Positions 46,794-57,065 are shown, numbered from the stretch's first letter. The stretch is 64,000 nucleotides of DNA from Myroides sp. N17-2 (GCF_002286775.1 NZ_NSGJ01000007.1:62001-126000); one strand, 5' to 3'. Numbers and translations are program-made. The notes: generated by a model not told the origin, from the letters alone.

Positions 46794-49700
46794 ATGAAAA
46801 TCAAAAGTCTACTAATCCTTATTTGCTGTGCATTTATATCACTGCAATCATGTAAGAAAAATGGGGATCTCAATGTCAATCTATCCAACCCCAAGCTATT
46901 TAGTGAGTATATACTAGCTTTCACTGCTGGGGTTATCTCTACTAAAGACCCGATTGATATTAATATTCCAAAGAATTGGAAGAATTGGACCGCTAATGAA
47001 GAGTTAGATAAAGATCTCTTTACTATCACTCCTGCTGTTAAAGGTAAAGTAGTTTACTTGCCTAATGACGTGATCCGTTTTGTTCCTGAAGAGAGATTGA
47101 AACAAGATCAACGTTATAATATTACCTTTCACTTAGGTAAAGTTACCGAGACAGAAGAAGCTTTAAAAGATTTTACTTTTATGGTAATGACTGTTCCTCA
47201 GACTTTCCATACTGATCTATTAGATCTTCAATATGTCAGTGATACTGAATATGTCCTTAATGGAACACTGACTACGAGTGACTGGCTAAGTACTGCAGAT
47301 GCTAAGAAAATATTATCAGCTGTACAAGACAAGAAGAACTTAGATATCAAATTTAGTACTGATGATAAACAAGAGAGTAAAGAGTTTAAATTCACTATTA
47401 ACAAGATAGTTAGAAAGGCAGAAGAGTCTACTATGGAGGTGTCTATTAATGGAAAAGCAATAGATAATGCTGCTAAAAGTACAGATGTATATACTGTACC
47501 AAGACTTAATGACTTCTATCAGTTCAGAGTAGAACCCGTAGAGAATGATCCACAGGCTTTCTGGATTAACTTCTCTAACCCTATTAAGAAGAATCAAGAC
47601 TTCAGTGGACTAATCGACTTAGAGAATAACGATGCTAATCTAACTTTCTCTACAGATGGTAACGTACTAAAAGTATTTGCTGACAAGGCTCTACAAGATA
47701 AAGTACTTGTAAGAGTTAGTGCAGGTATTCAAGATTCTAGAGGAAACAAAACATTAACCTCACAAGTATATGAACTAAACTTCGGAACACTTAAACCAGA
47801 TGTGCAGCTTATTAATAGTGGTACTATCTTACCTAGTTCTGAAAACTTAAAGATCAACTTTAAAGCCACTACATTAAATGCAGTTGATGTGAAAGTTTAT
47901 AAAGTTTATGAAAACAACATATTACAGTTCTTACAAGAGAACAATCTTGATGGTAAGTACAGCCTTTACAGAGTAGCTGACCCTATAGCGAAGACTACAA
48001 TCAAACTGACTAACCCTAATCCGAATGCCTTATTAAAATATAACAACTATGCGCTAGACCTATCTACACTGATAAGTCCAGACCCTGGTGCTATCTATAG
48101 AGTTGAGTTTTCATTTAAGAAAGCTTATTCTCTTTATGACTGTACTAATAGTGAGATAACAGAAGAAGAGGAAGCCGTTGAAGAAGAAACGGATGATACT
48201 GATGAAATGGATAGCAATGATGAGTACGATGATTATGAGTATTACTACTATTATGATTGGGAAGAGAAAGACAACCCTTGTTCTACGTCATATTATCATT
48301 ACCACGAGAAAGCAGCTACTAATGTATTAGCTACTGACTTAGGTGTAATCGTAAAAGGTGGTAATAACAATATCTATACAACAGTAGTTACTAATCTAAT
48401 CACTACTGATCCTGTAGCTGCTGCGACTGTCGAATTCTACACATTTAAACAACAACTAATTACTTCTGCTAAGACAGATACTAATGGAATACTAACTGTT
48501 AACCTAGAGAAGAAAAAGCCTGCTTTTGTTATTGTTAAAGATGACAAGAATACTACTTACGTTAAGATAGATGAGGCCAACTCTTTATCAATGAGTAACT
48601 ATGATGTAGATGGAACCACTTTAGTTAAAGGAATTAATGGTTTTATCTATACAGAACGTGGTGTGTGGAGACCTGGTGATAATATATACCTAGACTTTAT
48701 CTTAGACGATCTAGCGAACCCTCTTCCTGCTAATCATCCTATCAAACTTACTTTCTCTGATCCATTCGGAAAGGTAGTTGATCAAGTGGTGCAAAAGAAA
48801 AACACAAGTAACCACTACTCTTTCCTACTTAAAACAACGCAAGAATCTGTAACAGGTAATTGGCAAGCTGTAGTAAGTGTAGGGGGAGCTAAGTTCTACA
48901 AGCAAATCAAAGTTGAGACAATTAAACCTAACCGTTTAAAAATCAAAAACAACATAGAAGGAAAAACAGTTTACAACAACGGAAATAGCGTTGGTATAGA
49001 CTATAATGTACAGTGGCTTCAAGGTAGTACAGCTAAGAATCTTAAAGCTGAAGTAGCGCTTAAACTACTTCCTCAAGCAACTACATTTGCTGACTATAAG
49101 TCATATTCTTTCTCTAATAGTTTAAGCTCTTCAAGTACACAAGAATCGAATGTCTTCTCAGGTACAACTGATGGATCAGGAGACTTTGACTTCCGTGTAA
49201 GTATGAATAACATTCCTGAGAATACAGGTATGCTTAAGGCTATCTTCACTTCTAAAGTATATGAAAATGGTGGTGACGTATCTACTGATGTATCTACTGC
49301 TACTATTTCTCCTCATAATACTTATGTAGGGATTAAAGCACCTGAGGCAAACAAGTATGGCTATTATGAAACTGATAAGCCGTTAAACTTCTCTTTTATC
49401 ACATTAAGTGCTCAAGGAAAAACGAAGTCACACGACATTGATGTAACAGTATATAGAAAAAAAGGATACTGGTGGTGGAGCTCTAATAACGATGGAGCAT
49501 CTAGCTACAGTAGCTCTGATTATTATTCGATATATAAAGAAACTGCTGATTATACTACTTCTTCTAATGGTACAACATCTTACTCTCTGACAATACCAGA
49601 ACAAGATTGGGGTACTTACGAAATAGTGGCTCGTGACAAATCAGGTAAACACATAGCATCATCTGTTGTATATGTAGATTATCCTTATTGGTCAGGTAAA

Positions 49701-52322
49701 ACGAAACACTCACAAGGAAAAGAAGCAACAGTATTAGCTATTGCTACTGATAAAAAAGATTACAATACTGGTGAGAAGATTAAACTTTCATTCCCTTCTA
49801 GTGAGGGCGGTAGAGCTTTAGTATCTGTAGAGAACGGATCTAATGTGATCGAAACACATTGGGTGAAAACACAAAAAGGAGAAACAACATTTGAGATTAC
49901 TACTACAGAAGCTATGGCGCCTAATGTGTACATCAATGTATCTGCATTACAGCCTCACGCTTCTACAGTAAATAACTCCCCGATACGTATGTATGGTATC
50001 GCGCCTATTAACGTATATAATAAAAAGACAAAACTAGAACCTGTTATCACAATGCCTGATAAACTTAAACCTGAACAAGAATTTACTGTTCAAGTAAAAG
50101 AGAAGGCAGGTCAGAAGATGACATATACTATCGCTATTGTTGAAGATGGTCTATTAGACTTAACTAGATTTAAAACACCTAACCCTTGGAATAACTTCTA
50201 TAGCAAAACTGCTCTAGGTGTGCGTACTTGGGATATCTATGACAACGTTATCGGTGCTTATGGTGGGGCTATTAACCAAGTATTCAGTATCGGTGGTGAT
50301 GAGGACTTAGGTGCTGGTCAAGTGAAAAAAGCAAACAGATTTAAACCTGTTGTTATTCACTTAGGACCATTCGTTTTAGATGGAGGTAAAACAGGTACTC
50401 ACAAGATAAAACTACCTAAGTATATCGGTTCTGTACGTGCTATGGTAGTTGCTTCTAACGTAGCAAATAAAGCATACGGTACTGTAGAGAAAACGGTAAA
50501 AGTAAATAACCCATTAATGATACTAGGTTCTCTTCCTAGAAGAGCTGTCCCTGGAGAGAAAATAACATTGCCGATCACTATCTTCGCTATGGAGAAACAC
50601 GTGAAGAATGTAACGGTCAAGGTTAAAACAGACGACAAGTTCCAAATTCAAAATAATGCTACTCAAACAGTAACTTTTGATGAACCGGATGAAAAAGTAG
50701 TGTTCTGTGAGTTAGAAGTAATGCAAAAGACAGGTATCACTAAAGTAGAAATAGAAGCAACCTCTGGTAATGAGCGTGCTAGTTATGTAGTAGAGATGGA
50801 TGTATTAAATCCAAACCCTGTTACAGTTAGAACTGAAGATATTGTATTAGAACCAAACAGTACTAATACTATTGAATGGGAGCGCTTTGGTGTTACAGGA
50901 AGTAATAAAGCTACATTAGAGCTATCTACATTCCCTGGCATCAACCTTACTTCTAGACTAAACTATTTAATCAAATATCCTCACGGATGTAGTGAACAAG
51001 TAACTTCTGGGGCATTCCCTCAGATATTCCTAGAAGACTTAGTCTATGTAAGCAAAAGCAAAAAAGAAAGCTTACAACGCAATGTGAATGAAGCTTTAAG
51101 AGTATTAGCACAACGCCAATTAACAGACGGAAGCTTTAGATACTGGAGTAGTGACGCTTATTCAGATGACTGGACGACTTCTTATATTCTACATTTCATG
51201 TTAGAAGCAGAGAAGAGAGGATTTGCTCTCCCTATAGGAAGCAAAGCGAATGCTATCTCATACCAACAGAATGCTGTAAAACAGTGGTCTTATAACAGTC
51301 GTTACCAAAATGACTTAGCTCAGGCATATAGACTATATACTTTAGCACTTGCAGGTAATGCTGATTTAGCATCTATGAATAGACTTAGAGAAACGACTAG
51401 TCTTTCTAGTGATGCGAAACTGCGTTTAGCTGCTGCTTATGCATTAGCTAACCAACGAGATGCTGCTGTGAAACTAATCGCTAATGCACCTTTAGTAGAG
51501 AACAATCAATCTTATTATTACTACTATGGTTCATATGAGCGTAGATTAGCAATGGCATTAGAAACTTTGATCCTTACGAAGTCAAATACAAAACTAATGC
51601 ACGAATATGCTAACCTACTTGCCAAGCGCTTAGGTTCTAATAGTTGGATGAGTACACAGAGTACAGCTTATGGATTAAACGTAATGTCTACTTATGTGAA
51701 AAACAATAAATCAGCAGAAGGTATTAATGTTGATTTCACTAATAGTGGTGCAACTACCAATGCAACTACTAAAAATAATATGTACGAATATGACTTCAAG
51801 TCTATCTCTGCGAATAATGAAGTTAAACTTGTAAACAAAAACAGTTCTACTGTATATGCTAGAGTTGCTTACAGTGGTATTCTTCCTGTTGGTAAAGAGT
51901 TAGTGGAAGAAAGCAAACTAAGCGTTCGTACTGCATATAGAACACCAGGAGGTATGGCGCTTAACCCAGCATCATTATCACAAGGTACCGAGTTCGTTGC
52001 TTTTATTACTATTACTAATAGTAGTACTACTAGTGTAGATAACATAGCGCTTACTCATATTGTTCCTTCTGGGTGGGAGATTGTGAATCTTAGATACACT
52101 GAAGCAGGAGGAGATAATAATCCTGTTAGACACACAGATATTAGAGATGACCGTACTAACTTCTACTTTAGCTTAAACGCTAATGAGACGAAGACACTAC
52201 GTGTGACGCTTAACGCATCTTATCTGGGTAAATATTACTTGCCAGGTGTACACGCTGAGGCAATGTATGATAACTCTTACAGAAGCCGTACAGCAGGTCA
52301 ATGGATCGACGTAACGAACTAA
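46794..52322 (+). CDS. Bacterial alpha-2-macroglobulin family lipoprotein
   Basis: Large surface or periplasmic protease trap. Start at ATG 46794 (1,842 residues), after a TTG four codons earlier was rejected because the lipoprotein signal MKIKSLLILICCAFISLQSC begins there. Domains in order: MG-like beta domains (residues about 30-450), an acidic Tyr/Asp/Glu-rich insert (about 457-500, e.g. YDDYEYYYYYDWEEK), further MG domains, the bait-like region, the thioester motif YPHGCSEQVTSGAFPQ with Cys near 1,399, an all-alpha thioester domain, and a receptor-like C-terminus. The intact CxEQ indicates it can covalently capture proteases. It precedes pbpC, the classic pairing that protects and repairs the wall. 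Confidence 0.95.
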   Translation: MKIKSLLILICCAFISLQSCKKNGDLNVNLSNPKLFSEYILAFTAGVISTKDPIDINIPKNWKNWTANEELDKDLFTITPAVKGKVVYLPNDVIRFVPEERLKQDQRYNITFHLGKVTETEEALKDFTFMVMTVPQTFHTDLLDLQYVSDTEYVLNGTLTTSDWLSTADAKKILSAVQDKKNLDIKFSTDDKQESKEFKFTINKIVRKAEESTMEVSINGKAIDNAAKSTDVYTVPRLNDFYQFRVEPVENDPQAFWINFSNPIKKNQDFSGLIDLENNDANLTFSTDGNVLKVFADKALQDKVLVRVSAGIQDSRGNKTLTSQVYELNFGTLKPDVQLINSGTILPSSENLKINFKATTLNAVDVKVYKVYENNILQFLQENNLDGKYSLYRVADPIAKTTIKLTNPNPNALLKYNNYALDLSTLISPDPGAIYRVEFSFKKAYSLYDCTNSEITEEEEAVEEETDDTDEMDSNDEYDDYEYYYYYDWEEKDNPCSTSYYHYHEKAATNVLATDLGVIVKGGNNNIYTTVVTNLITTDPVAAATVEFYTFKQQLITSAKTDTNGILTVNLEKKKPAFVIVKDDKNTTYVKIDEANSLSMSNYDVDGTTLVKGINGFIYTERGVWRPGDNIYLDFILDDLANPLPANHPIKLTFSDPFGKVVDQVVQKKNTSNHYSFLLKTTQESVTGNWQAVVSVGGAKFYKQIKVETIKPNRLKIKNNIEGKTVYNNGNSVGIDYNVQWLQGSTAKNLKAEVALKLLPQATTFADYKSYSFSNSLSSSSTQESNVFSGTTDGSGDFDFRVSMNNIPENTGMLKAIFTSKVYENGGDVSTDVSTATISPHNTYVGIKAPEANKYGYYETDKPLNFSFITLSAQGKTKSHDIDVTVYRKKGYWWWSSNNDGASSYSSSDYYSIYKETADYTTSSNGTTSYSLTIPEQDWGTYEIVARDKSGKHIASSVVYVDYPYWSGKTKHSQGKEATVLAIATDKKDYNTGEKIKLSFPSSEGGRALVSVENGSNVIETHWVKTQKGETTFEITTTEAMAPNVYINVSALQPHASTVNNSPIRMYGIAPINVYNKKTKLEPVITMPDKLKPEQEFTVQVKEKAGQKMTYTIAIVEDGLLDLTRFKTPNPWNNFYSKTALGVRTWDIYDNVIGAYGGAINQVFSIGGDEDLGAGQVKKANRFKPVVIHLGPFVLDGGKTGTHKIKLPKYIGSVRAMVVASNVANKAYGTVEKTVKVNNPLMILGSLPRRAVPGEKITLPITIFAMEKHVKNVTVKVKTDDKFQIQNNATQTVTFDEPDEKVVFCELEVMQKTGITKVEIEATSGNERASYVVEMDVLNPNPVTVRTEDIVLEPNSTNTIEWERFGVTGSNKATLELSTFPGINLTSRLNYLIKYPHGCSEQVTSGAFPQIFLEDLVYVSKSKKESLQRNVNEALRVLAQRQLTDGSFRYWSSDAYSDDWTTSYILHFMLEAEKRGFALPIGSKANAISYQQNAVKQWSYNSRYQNDLAQAYRLYTLALAGNADLASMNRLRETTSLSSDAKLRLAAAYALANQRDAAVKLIANAPLVENNQSYYYYYGSYERRLAMALETLILTKSNTKLMHEYANLLAKRLGSNSWMSTQSTAYGLNVMSTYVKNNKSAEGINVDFTNSGATTNATTKNNMYEYDFKSISANNEVKLVNKNSSTVYARVAYSGILPVGKELVEESKLSVRTAYRTPGGMALNPASLSQGTEFVAFITITNSSTTSVDNIALTHIVPSGWEIVNLRYTEAGGDNNPVRHTDIRDDRTNFYFSLNANETKTLRVTLNASYLGKYYLPGVHAEAMYDNSYRSRTAGQWIDVTN

Positions 52323-52344
52323 TAGATTGTAAATAATTAAGTAA

Positions 52345-52377
52345 ATACAGGGAATCTTGATTCCCTGTATTTTTATT
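52345..52377 (+). terminator. Terminator-like hairpin just before pbpC
   Basis: ATACAGGGAA, loop TCTTGA, TTCCCTGTAT then TTTTATTTTAT. It lies between the stop of the alpha-2-macroglobulin gene and the pbpC ATG at 52382. Confidence 0.82.
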
Positions 52378-52381
52378 TTAT

Positions 52382-54766
52382 ATGAAGATTAAACCGAACT
52401 TTAACTGGAAGACTTGGTCCTTAAAAAAGAAAATTAAGGTAGTCATCCTATTGATATTACTTATCCTATACTATTTCTCATTGCCTTCACAGCTTTTCAC
52501 TAAGCCGTATTCAACAGTTATAGAGAGTAGTGATAATCAACTATTAGGTGCTCAGATAGCTACAGATGGTCAGTGGAGGTTTCCAGAAGTTGATTCTGTA
52601 CCCTATAAATTTAAGGAGTGTATAGTCGCCTTTGAGGATGACTATTTCTACTACCACTGGGGACTTAACCCTGTGTCTATGGCCAAAGCCTTTAGTGCAA
52701 ACTTAAAATCTGATAAGATAGTTAGAGGAGGAAGTACGCTTACTCAACAGACTATACGCCTAGCTCGTGATGGTAAGAAGAGAAACTATGCTGAAAAATT
52801 AATAGAAGCGATACAAGCTACTCGTTTAGAGTTTAAATACAGTAAGGACAAAATACTTAGACTATATGCCTCACACGCTCCTTTCGGAGGTAATGTCGTG
52901 GGGATAGATGTAGCTGCTTGGCGTTATTTTGGAACGACACCAGAACATCTGTCATGGGCAGAGTCTGCTACATTAGCAGTATTGCCTAATGCTCCTCGTC
53001 TTATCTATCCGGGTAAGAATCAAGAGACTTTACTTAAGAAAAGAAATGCGCTGCTAAAGAAACTTCTAGACAAGAAAGTCATAGATGAGAGTACCTATCT
53101 CTTAGCTTTAGAAGAACCTTTACCGCAGAAGCCGCATGAGTTACCTCAGATGGCTCCTCACCTACTTCAGTATATATCAAAAACTAATCGTCAACAGCGT
53201 AACAATACTACGATAGATTATAATATACAACAAAGGGTAAATGACATCGTCAAAGGGTATTACTTTAATTATAGTCAATCCGAAATCTATAATATCGCCG
53301 TAATAGTCATAGATGTGGAGACACGTAATATTATCAGTTACGTCGGAAACACCCCTACTACAGCAGATCATCAGAAAGATGTAGATATTATCCATGCGCA
53401 GAGAAGTACTGCAAGTATTATCAAACCTTTCTTATATGGAAGTATGCTAGATGATGCAGAATTACTACCTAAATCCTTAGTAGCAGACATACCAGTCGTT
53501 ATCTCTGGATATAAACCAGAGAATTTTAATACCTCGTATGAAGGGGCTGTGCCTGCAGATGAAGCATTGTTTAGATCTTTAAATATCCCTTTTGTGCTTA
53601 TGTTACAGAAGTATGGAGGGTACAGATTTTATAACCAACTTCAGAATCTTGGTTTCAAATCAATTAACAAACACCCTAATCACTATGGACTATCACTTAT
53701 CCTAGGTGGCGCAGAGAGTAATCTATGGGAAATTACTAGAGCCTATACAGGTCTAGCTTCTACACTAAACTATTACAATACTTCTAAAGGAAAATATAGA
53801 AGTAATGAAATACAGAATCTCAATTGGAATAAAGATATCCAATTAGACTTCGGCAAAGATACGAATGAGAAGACCACATTAGGTGCAGGAGCTATTTACA
53901 GTACATTTAAAGCCCTTACACAGGTTAACCGACCTGAGGGAGATGAGGCGTGGAGATATTACGACTCCTCACTTAAAATAGCATGGAAGACAGGTACTAG
54001 TTTTGGAGGAAGAGATGCTTGGGCAGTTGGAGTAAATAAAAAATATGTAGTCGGTATATGGGTAGGAAATGCCACAGGAGAAGGGCGTCCTTCTATTAGT
54101 GGCGTAAGAATGGCCGGGCCTATTTTATTCGATGTTTTTAACTTACTACCACGTAGTAACTGGTTTGGTCAACCTCTAAATGACCTTGAAGAAACAGAAA
54201 TATGTACACAATCAGGTTACTTAGCAGGTCCTAACTGTCCTAAGCGAACAGATTTGGTACCACATAGAGAGAAGAAAACGGAGTTATGTCCTCATCACAA
54301 ATTAGTTCACCTAGATCTAACAAAGTCTTTTCAAGTAAACAGTATGTGTGAATCACTAGATAATATTGTTAATCAGCCTTGGTTTATACTACCACCTACG
54401 ATGGCACATTATTATAAACGTCATTATAGTAACTATAAAGATTTACCTCCCTTTAGGACGGACTGTATAAACACAAATGCACAGAGCGCTACTGAGTTTA
54501 TCTATCCGAAGCATAACGATCTTATCTATCTAACGAAAGACTTCTATTCTAAAGTACAGCCCTTTATCGCTAAAGCGACTACAACTACACCAGAGAACAG
54601 ATTATACTGGTACTTAGACGAACAATTCTTAGGAGAAACGTCTCTATATCATGAGCAATCCATATTAGCTGAGCCAGGCACTCACTACTTAACCATAGTA
54701 GATGCAGATGGTAATAGTAAGACGATACAGATCATCCTTGAGCTAAGCACAGCCAAGTCAAAGTAG
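52382..54766 (+). CDS. pbpC: Penicillin-binding protein 1C
   Basis: Bifunctional peptidoglycan synthase. 794 residues: one N-terminal membrane span (KVVILLILLILYYFSL), glycosyltransferase 51 domain with FEDDYFYYHWGLNP near residue 90 and GGSTLTQQTIRL near 120, transpeptidase domain with serine motif SIIKPFLYG near 347 and KTGTSFGGRDAW near 537, and a C-terminal beta domain typical of PbpC (about 700-794). Two cysteine-containing segments near 610-640 also occur in the family. It follows the alpha-2-macroglobulin gene by 60 bases with a terminator-like hairpin between. Confidence 0.95.
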   Translation: MKIKPNFNWKTWSLKKKIKVVILLILLILYYFSLPSQLFTKPYSTVIESSDNQLLGAQIATDGQWRFPEVDSVPYKFKECIVAFEDDYFYYHWGLNPVSMAKAFSANLKSDKIVRGGSTLTQQTIRLARDGKKRNYAEKLIEAIQATRLEFKYSKDKILRLYASHAPFGGNVVGIDVAAWRYFGTTPEHLSWAESATLAVLPNAPRLIYPGKNQETLLKKRNALLKKLLDKKVIDESTYLLALEEPLPQKPHELPQMAPHLLQYISKTNRQQRNNTTIDYNIQQRVNDIVKGYYFNYSQSEIYNIAVIVIDVETRNIISYVGNTPTTADHQKDVDIIHAQRSTASIIKPFLYGSMLDDAELLPKSLVADIPVVISGYKPENFNTSYEGAVPADEALFRSLNIPFVLMLQKYGGYRFYNQLQNLGFKSINKHPNHYGLSLILGGAESNLWEITRAYTGLASTLNYYNTSKGKYRSNEIQNLNWNKDIQLDFGKDTNEKTTLGAGAIYSTFKALTQVNRPEGDEAWRYYDSSLKIAWKTGTSFGGRDAWAVGVNKKYVVGIWVGNATGEGRPSISGVRMAGPILFDVFNLLPRSNWFGQPLNDLEETEICTQSGYLAGPNCPKRTDLVPHREKKTELCPHHKLVHLDLTKSFQVNSMCESLDNIVNQPWFILPPTMAHYYKRHYSNYKDLPPFRTDCINTNAQSATEFIYPKHNDLIYLTKDFYSKVQPFIAKATTTTPENRLYWYLDEQFLGETSLYHEQSILAEPGTHYLTIVDADGNSKTIQIILELSTAKSK

Positions 54767-54774
54767 TAAAAACA

Positions 54775-54808
54775 AAAAACCCGTTAATCCTAGATTAGCG
54801 GGTTTTTC
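54775..54808. terminator. Bidirectional terminator between pbpC and rng
   Basis: AACCCGTTAATC, loop CTA, GATTAGCGGGTT with T-runs on either side (one T-G wobble). Confidence 0.9.
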
Positions 54809-54809
54809 T

Positions 54810-56375
54810 TTATTCTGTAAGTTCATTTCCTTTATCATCTAAAAAATGGTATTCTAGATACGTGTAAGCGTCACGAGGAACTATTTTGATCCACTTCTTA
54901 AACTCTAAGTACCACTTAGCTCTAATCGATGGAATTCCTTTAGTTAAATAAGCAGCCACGAATGGGTGTGTATTTAAAATAATCTTTTTCGACTTATCTT
55001 TCGAAATAATATTTTCTAGGTCAGCCTTTATTTTGTCTATTACAAGGATCGGAGCTTCGATTTCACCATGTTCATTCGGATCTTCTTCTCTCGTTTCTAT
55101 GTTGACTTCAGGTCTAACACGTTGTCTAGTGATTTGGATTAAACCAAATTTACTAGGAGGCAAGATTTTGTGTTTTGCTTTATCATCACTCATTTCCTCT
55201 TTCAGAAAATCGTATAGTGTCTTTCTATTCTCTGGGTTACCCATATCAATAAAATCTACTACGATAATACCTCCCATATCTCTTAATCTTAGCTGTCTAG
55301 CTATCTCAGCAGCAGCGATAAGGTTAACTTCAAGAGCAGTGTCTTCTTGAGACTGAGCTTTGTTTGAGCGGTTTCCACTGTTAACATCTATGACGTGTAA
55401 CGCCTCTGTATGTTCTATGATTAGATAAGCACCTTTGCTCATAGATACAGTACGACCAAAAGAAGTCTTAATCTGACGTTCGATATTGTATTTCTCGAAA
55501 ATCGGAACTTCTAGTGATTGATAGTGTTTTACAATCGAAACTTTCGAAGGAGCTATTTCTTGCAAATAGTCTTTCGTTTGGAAAAACAGGTCTTCATCAT
55601 CAGTGACAATACCTGTGAAGGTATCATTAAAAACATCTCTAAGAATAGATGATGCTTTATTTACCTCTCCTAATACTTTAGAAGGATGATGGGCTACTGT
55701 TAGCTTTTTACACATATTGTTCCAGCGAGTCATCAAGTTTTGCAAATCCTTATCGATATCTGCTACTTTCATACCCTCTGCTACAGTACGTACTATTACT
55801 CCAAATCCCTTTGGTTTGATTGTTTGAAGAAGCTTCTTTAAACGCTCTTTTTCTTCTTTTGACTCTATTTTTTGTGAGATAGAGATTCTATTAGAGAAAG
55901 GAACTAGAACTACATAACGTCCAGCTATAGATAGCTCAGAACTAATACGTGGTCCTTTAGTTGAAATAGGTTCTTTAACAATCTGAACTAATAAAGACTG
56001 ATTAGCACTTAATACATCGCTAACCACACCATCTTTATCAATCTCTTCTTCAAATGGAAAGTTTTTTAGAGAGTAATCTTTTAATTTACCTCCGCTTACA
56101 AGTTTAGTGAACTTCAGCAAAGTTCGAAGATTAGGTCCTAAGTCGTGATAATGCAAGAATGCATCTTTCTCAAATCCTACGTGAACGAATGCAGCATTAA
56201 GTCCTGCTACAGGTTTTCTGATTTTAGCGATAAATATATCGCCTACTTGAAAACCATCATCTTCACTTTCTTCTCTCTCCTGATGTAGTTCAATTAGTTT
56301 TCCATCTTTTAATAAGGCAAAATCTACTGTATCAGAATTCGACCTAATAATTAGCTCTTTATTCACACTGTACAT
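54810..56375 (-). CDS. rng: Ribonuclease E/G family endoribonuclease
   Basis: Single-strand-specific endoribonuclease (RNase G) that trims 16S rRNA 5' ends and mRNAs. 521 residues: N-terminal S1 domain (QVGDIFIAKIRKPVAGLNAA then FVHVGFEKDAFLHY), then the DNase I-like catalytic part with VIDVNSG and VDFIDMGNPENRKTLYDFL supplying the two metal-binding aspartates, and the FGLIQITRQRVRPE segment. The C-terminal scaffold region of RNase E is missing, as expected for RNase G. Followed on the minus strand by the pbpC terminator. Confidence 0.95.
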   Translation of the reverse strand: MYSVNKELIIRSNSDTVDFALLKDGKLIELHQEREESEDDGFQVGDIFIAKIRKPVAGLNAAFVHVGFEKDAFLHYHDLGPNLRTLLKFTKLVSGGKLKDYSLKNFPFEEEIDKDGVVSDVLSANQSLLVQIVKEPISTKGPRISSELSIAGRYVVLVPFSNRISISQKIESKEEKERLKKLLQTIKPKGFGVIVRTVAEGMKVADIDKDLQNLMTRWNNMCKKLTVAHHPSKVLGEVNKASSILRDVFNDTFTGIVTDDEDLFFQTKDYLQEIAPSKVSIVKHYQSLEVPIFEKYNIERQIKTSFGRTVSMSKGAYLIIEHTEALHVIDVNSGNRSNKAQSQEDTALEVNLIAAAEIARQLRLRDMGGIIVVDFIDMGNPENRKTLYDFLKEEMSDDKAKHKILPPSKFGLIQITRQRVRPEVNIETREEDPNEHGEIEAPILVIDKIKADLENIISKDKSKKIILNTHPFVAAYLTKGIPSIRAKWYLEFKKWIKIVPRDAYTYLEYHFLDDKGNELTE

Positions 56376-56462
56376 TTTTATCCATACTCATTCATTACGA
56401 TGTCATTTTGACCAAAAGAGTTTGTATAGATGGATTAAACATCAATATAGATATTGTTATCT

Positions 56463-56488
56463 AAAAAAACTCGCCTTGCTACCAAGGC
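56463..56488 (-). terminator. Minus-strand terminator before rng
   Basis: On the minus strand GCCTTG, GTAG loop, CAAGGC then GAG and TTTTTTT. It follows the small ribosomal protein gene and isolates rng from it. Confidence 0.8.
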
Positions 56489-56518
56489 AAGCCTTTTCAG
56501 TATTCTTTCTCTACTAAA

Positions 56519-56546
56519 AGAAAAAAGTAGTTTTAAACTACTTTTT
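56519..56546 (-). terminator. Hairpin overlapping the stop codon of the 30-residue ribosomal protein gene
   Basis: AAAAAGTAG, loop TTTAAAA, CTACTTTTT; the stem contains the TAG stop codon. A second T-rich stretch follows on the minus strand. Confidence 0.6.
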
Positions 56547-56630
56547 CTTTTTGTGACGGTTAGCTCTCGCTCTTTTCTTACGTTTGTGCGTCGCTACCTT
56601 ATGTCTTTTTCTTTTTTTACCACTTGGCAT
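56538..56630 (-). CDS. Tiny basic ribosomal protein (AURKAIP1/COX24 domain, bS22/mS38-like)
   Basis: 30 residues, starting MPSGKKRKRHKVATHKRKKR and then ARANRH, ending KKKK: half of all residues are Lys or Arg. This matches the conserved Bacteroidota small protein with an AURKAIP1/COX24 domain, related to mitochondrial mS38 and actinobacterial bS22 of the small subunit. It is below the length limit of many gene finders. It lies 27 bases after the HU gene stop on the same strand and is likely transcribed with it. Confidence 0.85.
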   Translation of the reverse strand: MPSGKKRKRHKVATHKRKKRARANRHKKKK

Positions 56631-56657
56631 AATGTGTGTAATTTAGAGATTAATAAA

Positions 56658-56954
56658 TTATTTTACTTTTACTTCTGTGTTTGACTTTACGCCTTCTACA
56701 AACACCTTAGCTGGTTTGAACGCAGGAATGTTGTGTGCAGGGATTCTGATAGTCGTGTTTTTAGAAATGTTTCTTCCTGTTTTCTCAGCTCTAGTTTTAA
56801 TAATAAAACTACCGAAACCTCTTAAATACACATTCTCACCAGCTTCTAGAGATACTTTTACTTCATCCATAAAAGATTCTACTGTTGCCTGTACTTCTCC
56901 TTTTTCAAGCCCTAATTTTTCTGAAATTTTAGCTACAATGTCTGCTTTCGTCAT
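56658..56954 (-). CDS. hup: HU family DNA-binding protein
   Basis: Nucleoid-associated dimer that bends DNA. Start at ATG 56954 (98 residues), MTKADIVAKISEKLGLEKGE; a longer frame from 57023 would include the promoter box and is rejected. The DNA-binding arm is NIPAFKPAKVFVEG with GFGSFIIKTRAEKTGRNIS before it. A TATATTTG box is about 50 bases upstream. Confidence 0.96.
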   Translation of the reverse strand: MTKADIVAKISEKLGLEKGEVQATVESFMDEVKVSLEAGENVYLRGFGSFIIKTRAEKTGRNISKNTTIRIPAHNIPAFKPAKVFVEGVKSNTEVKVK

Positions 56955-57000
56955 TTTAGATATAAATATTTTATTGTTGTCTGATATTTTTAGAGTGTGC

Positions 57001-57008
57001 AAATATAT
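57001..57008 (-). promoter_or_regulatory. Putative -7 box of the HU gene
   Basis: TATATTTG on the minus strand, 47 bases upstream of the HU ATG. It supports the shorter HU start. Confidence 0.55.
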
Positions 57009-57065
57009 TAATTTATATCCCAATAATTCAACCTTAATTGATTAAAATTTAAATATATAAAGTTT

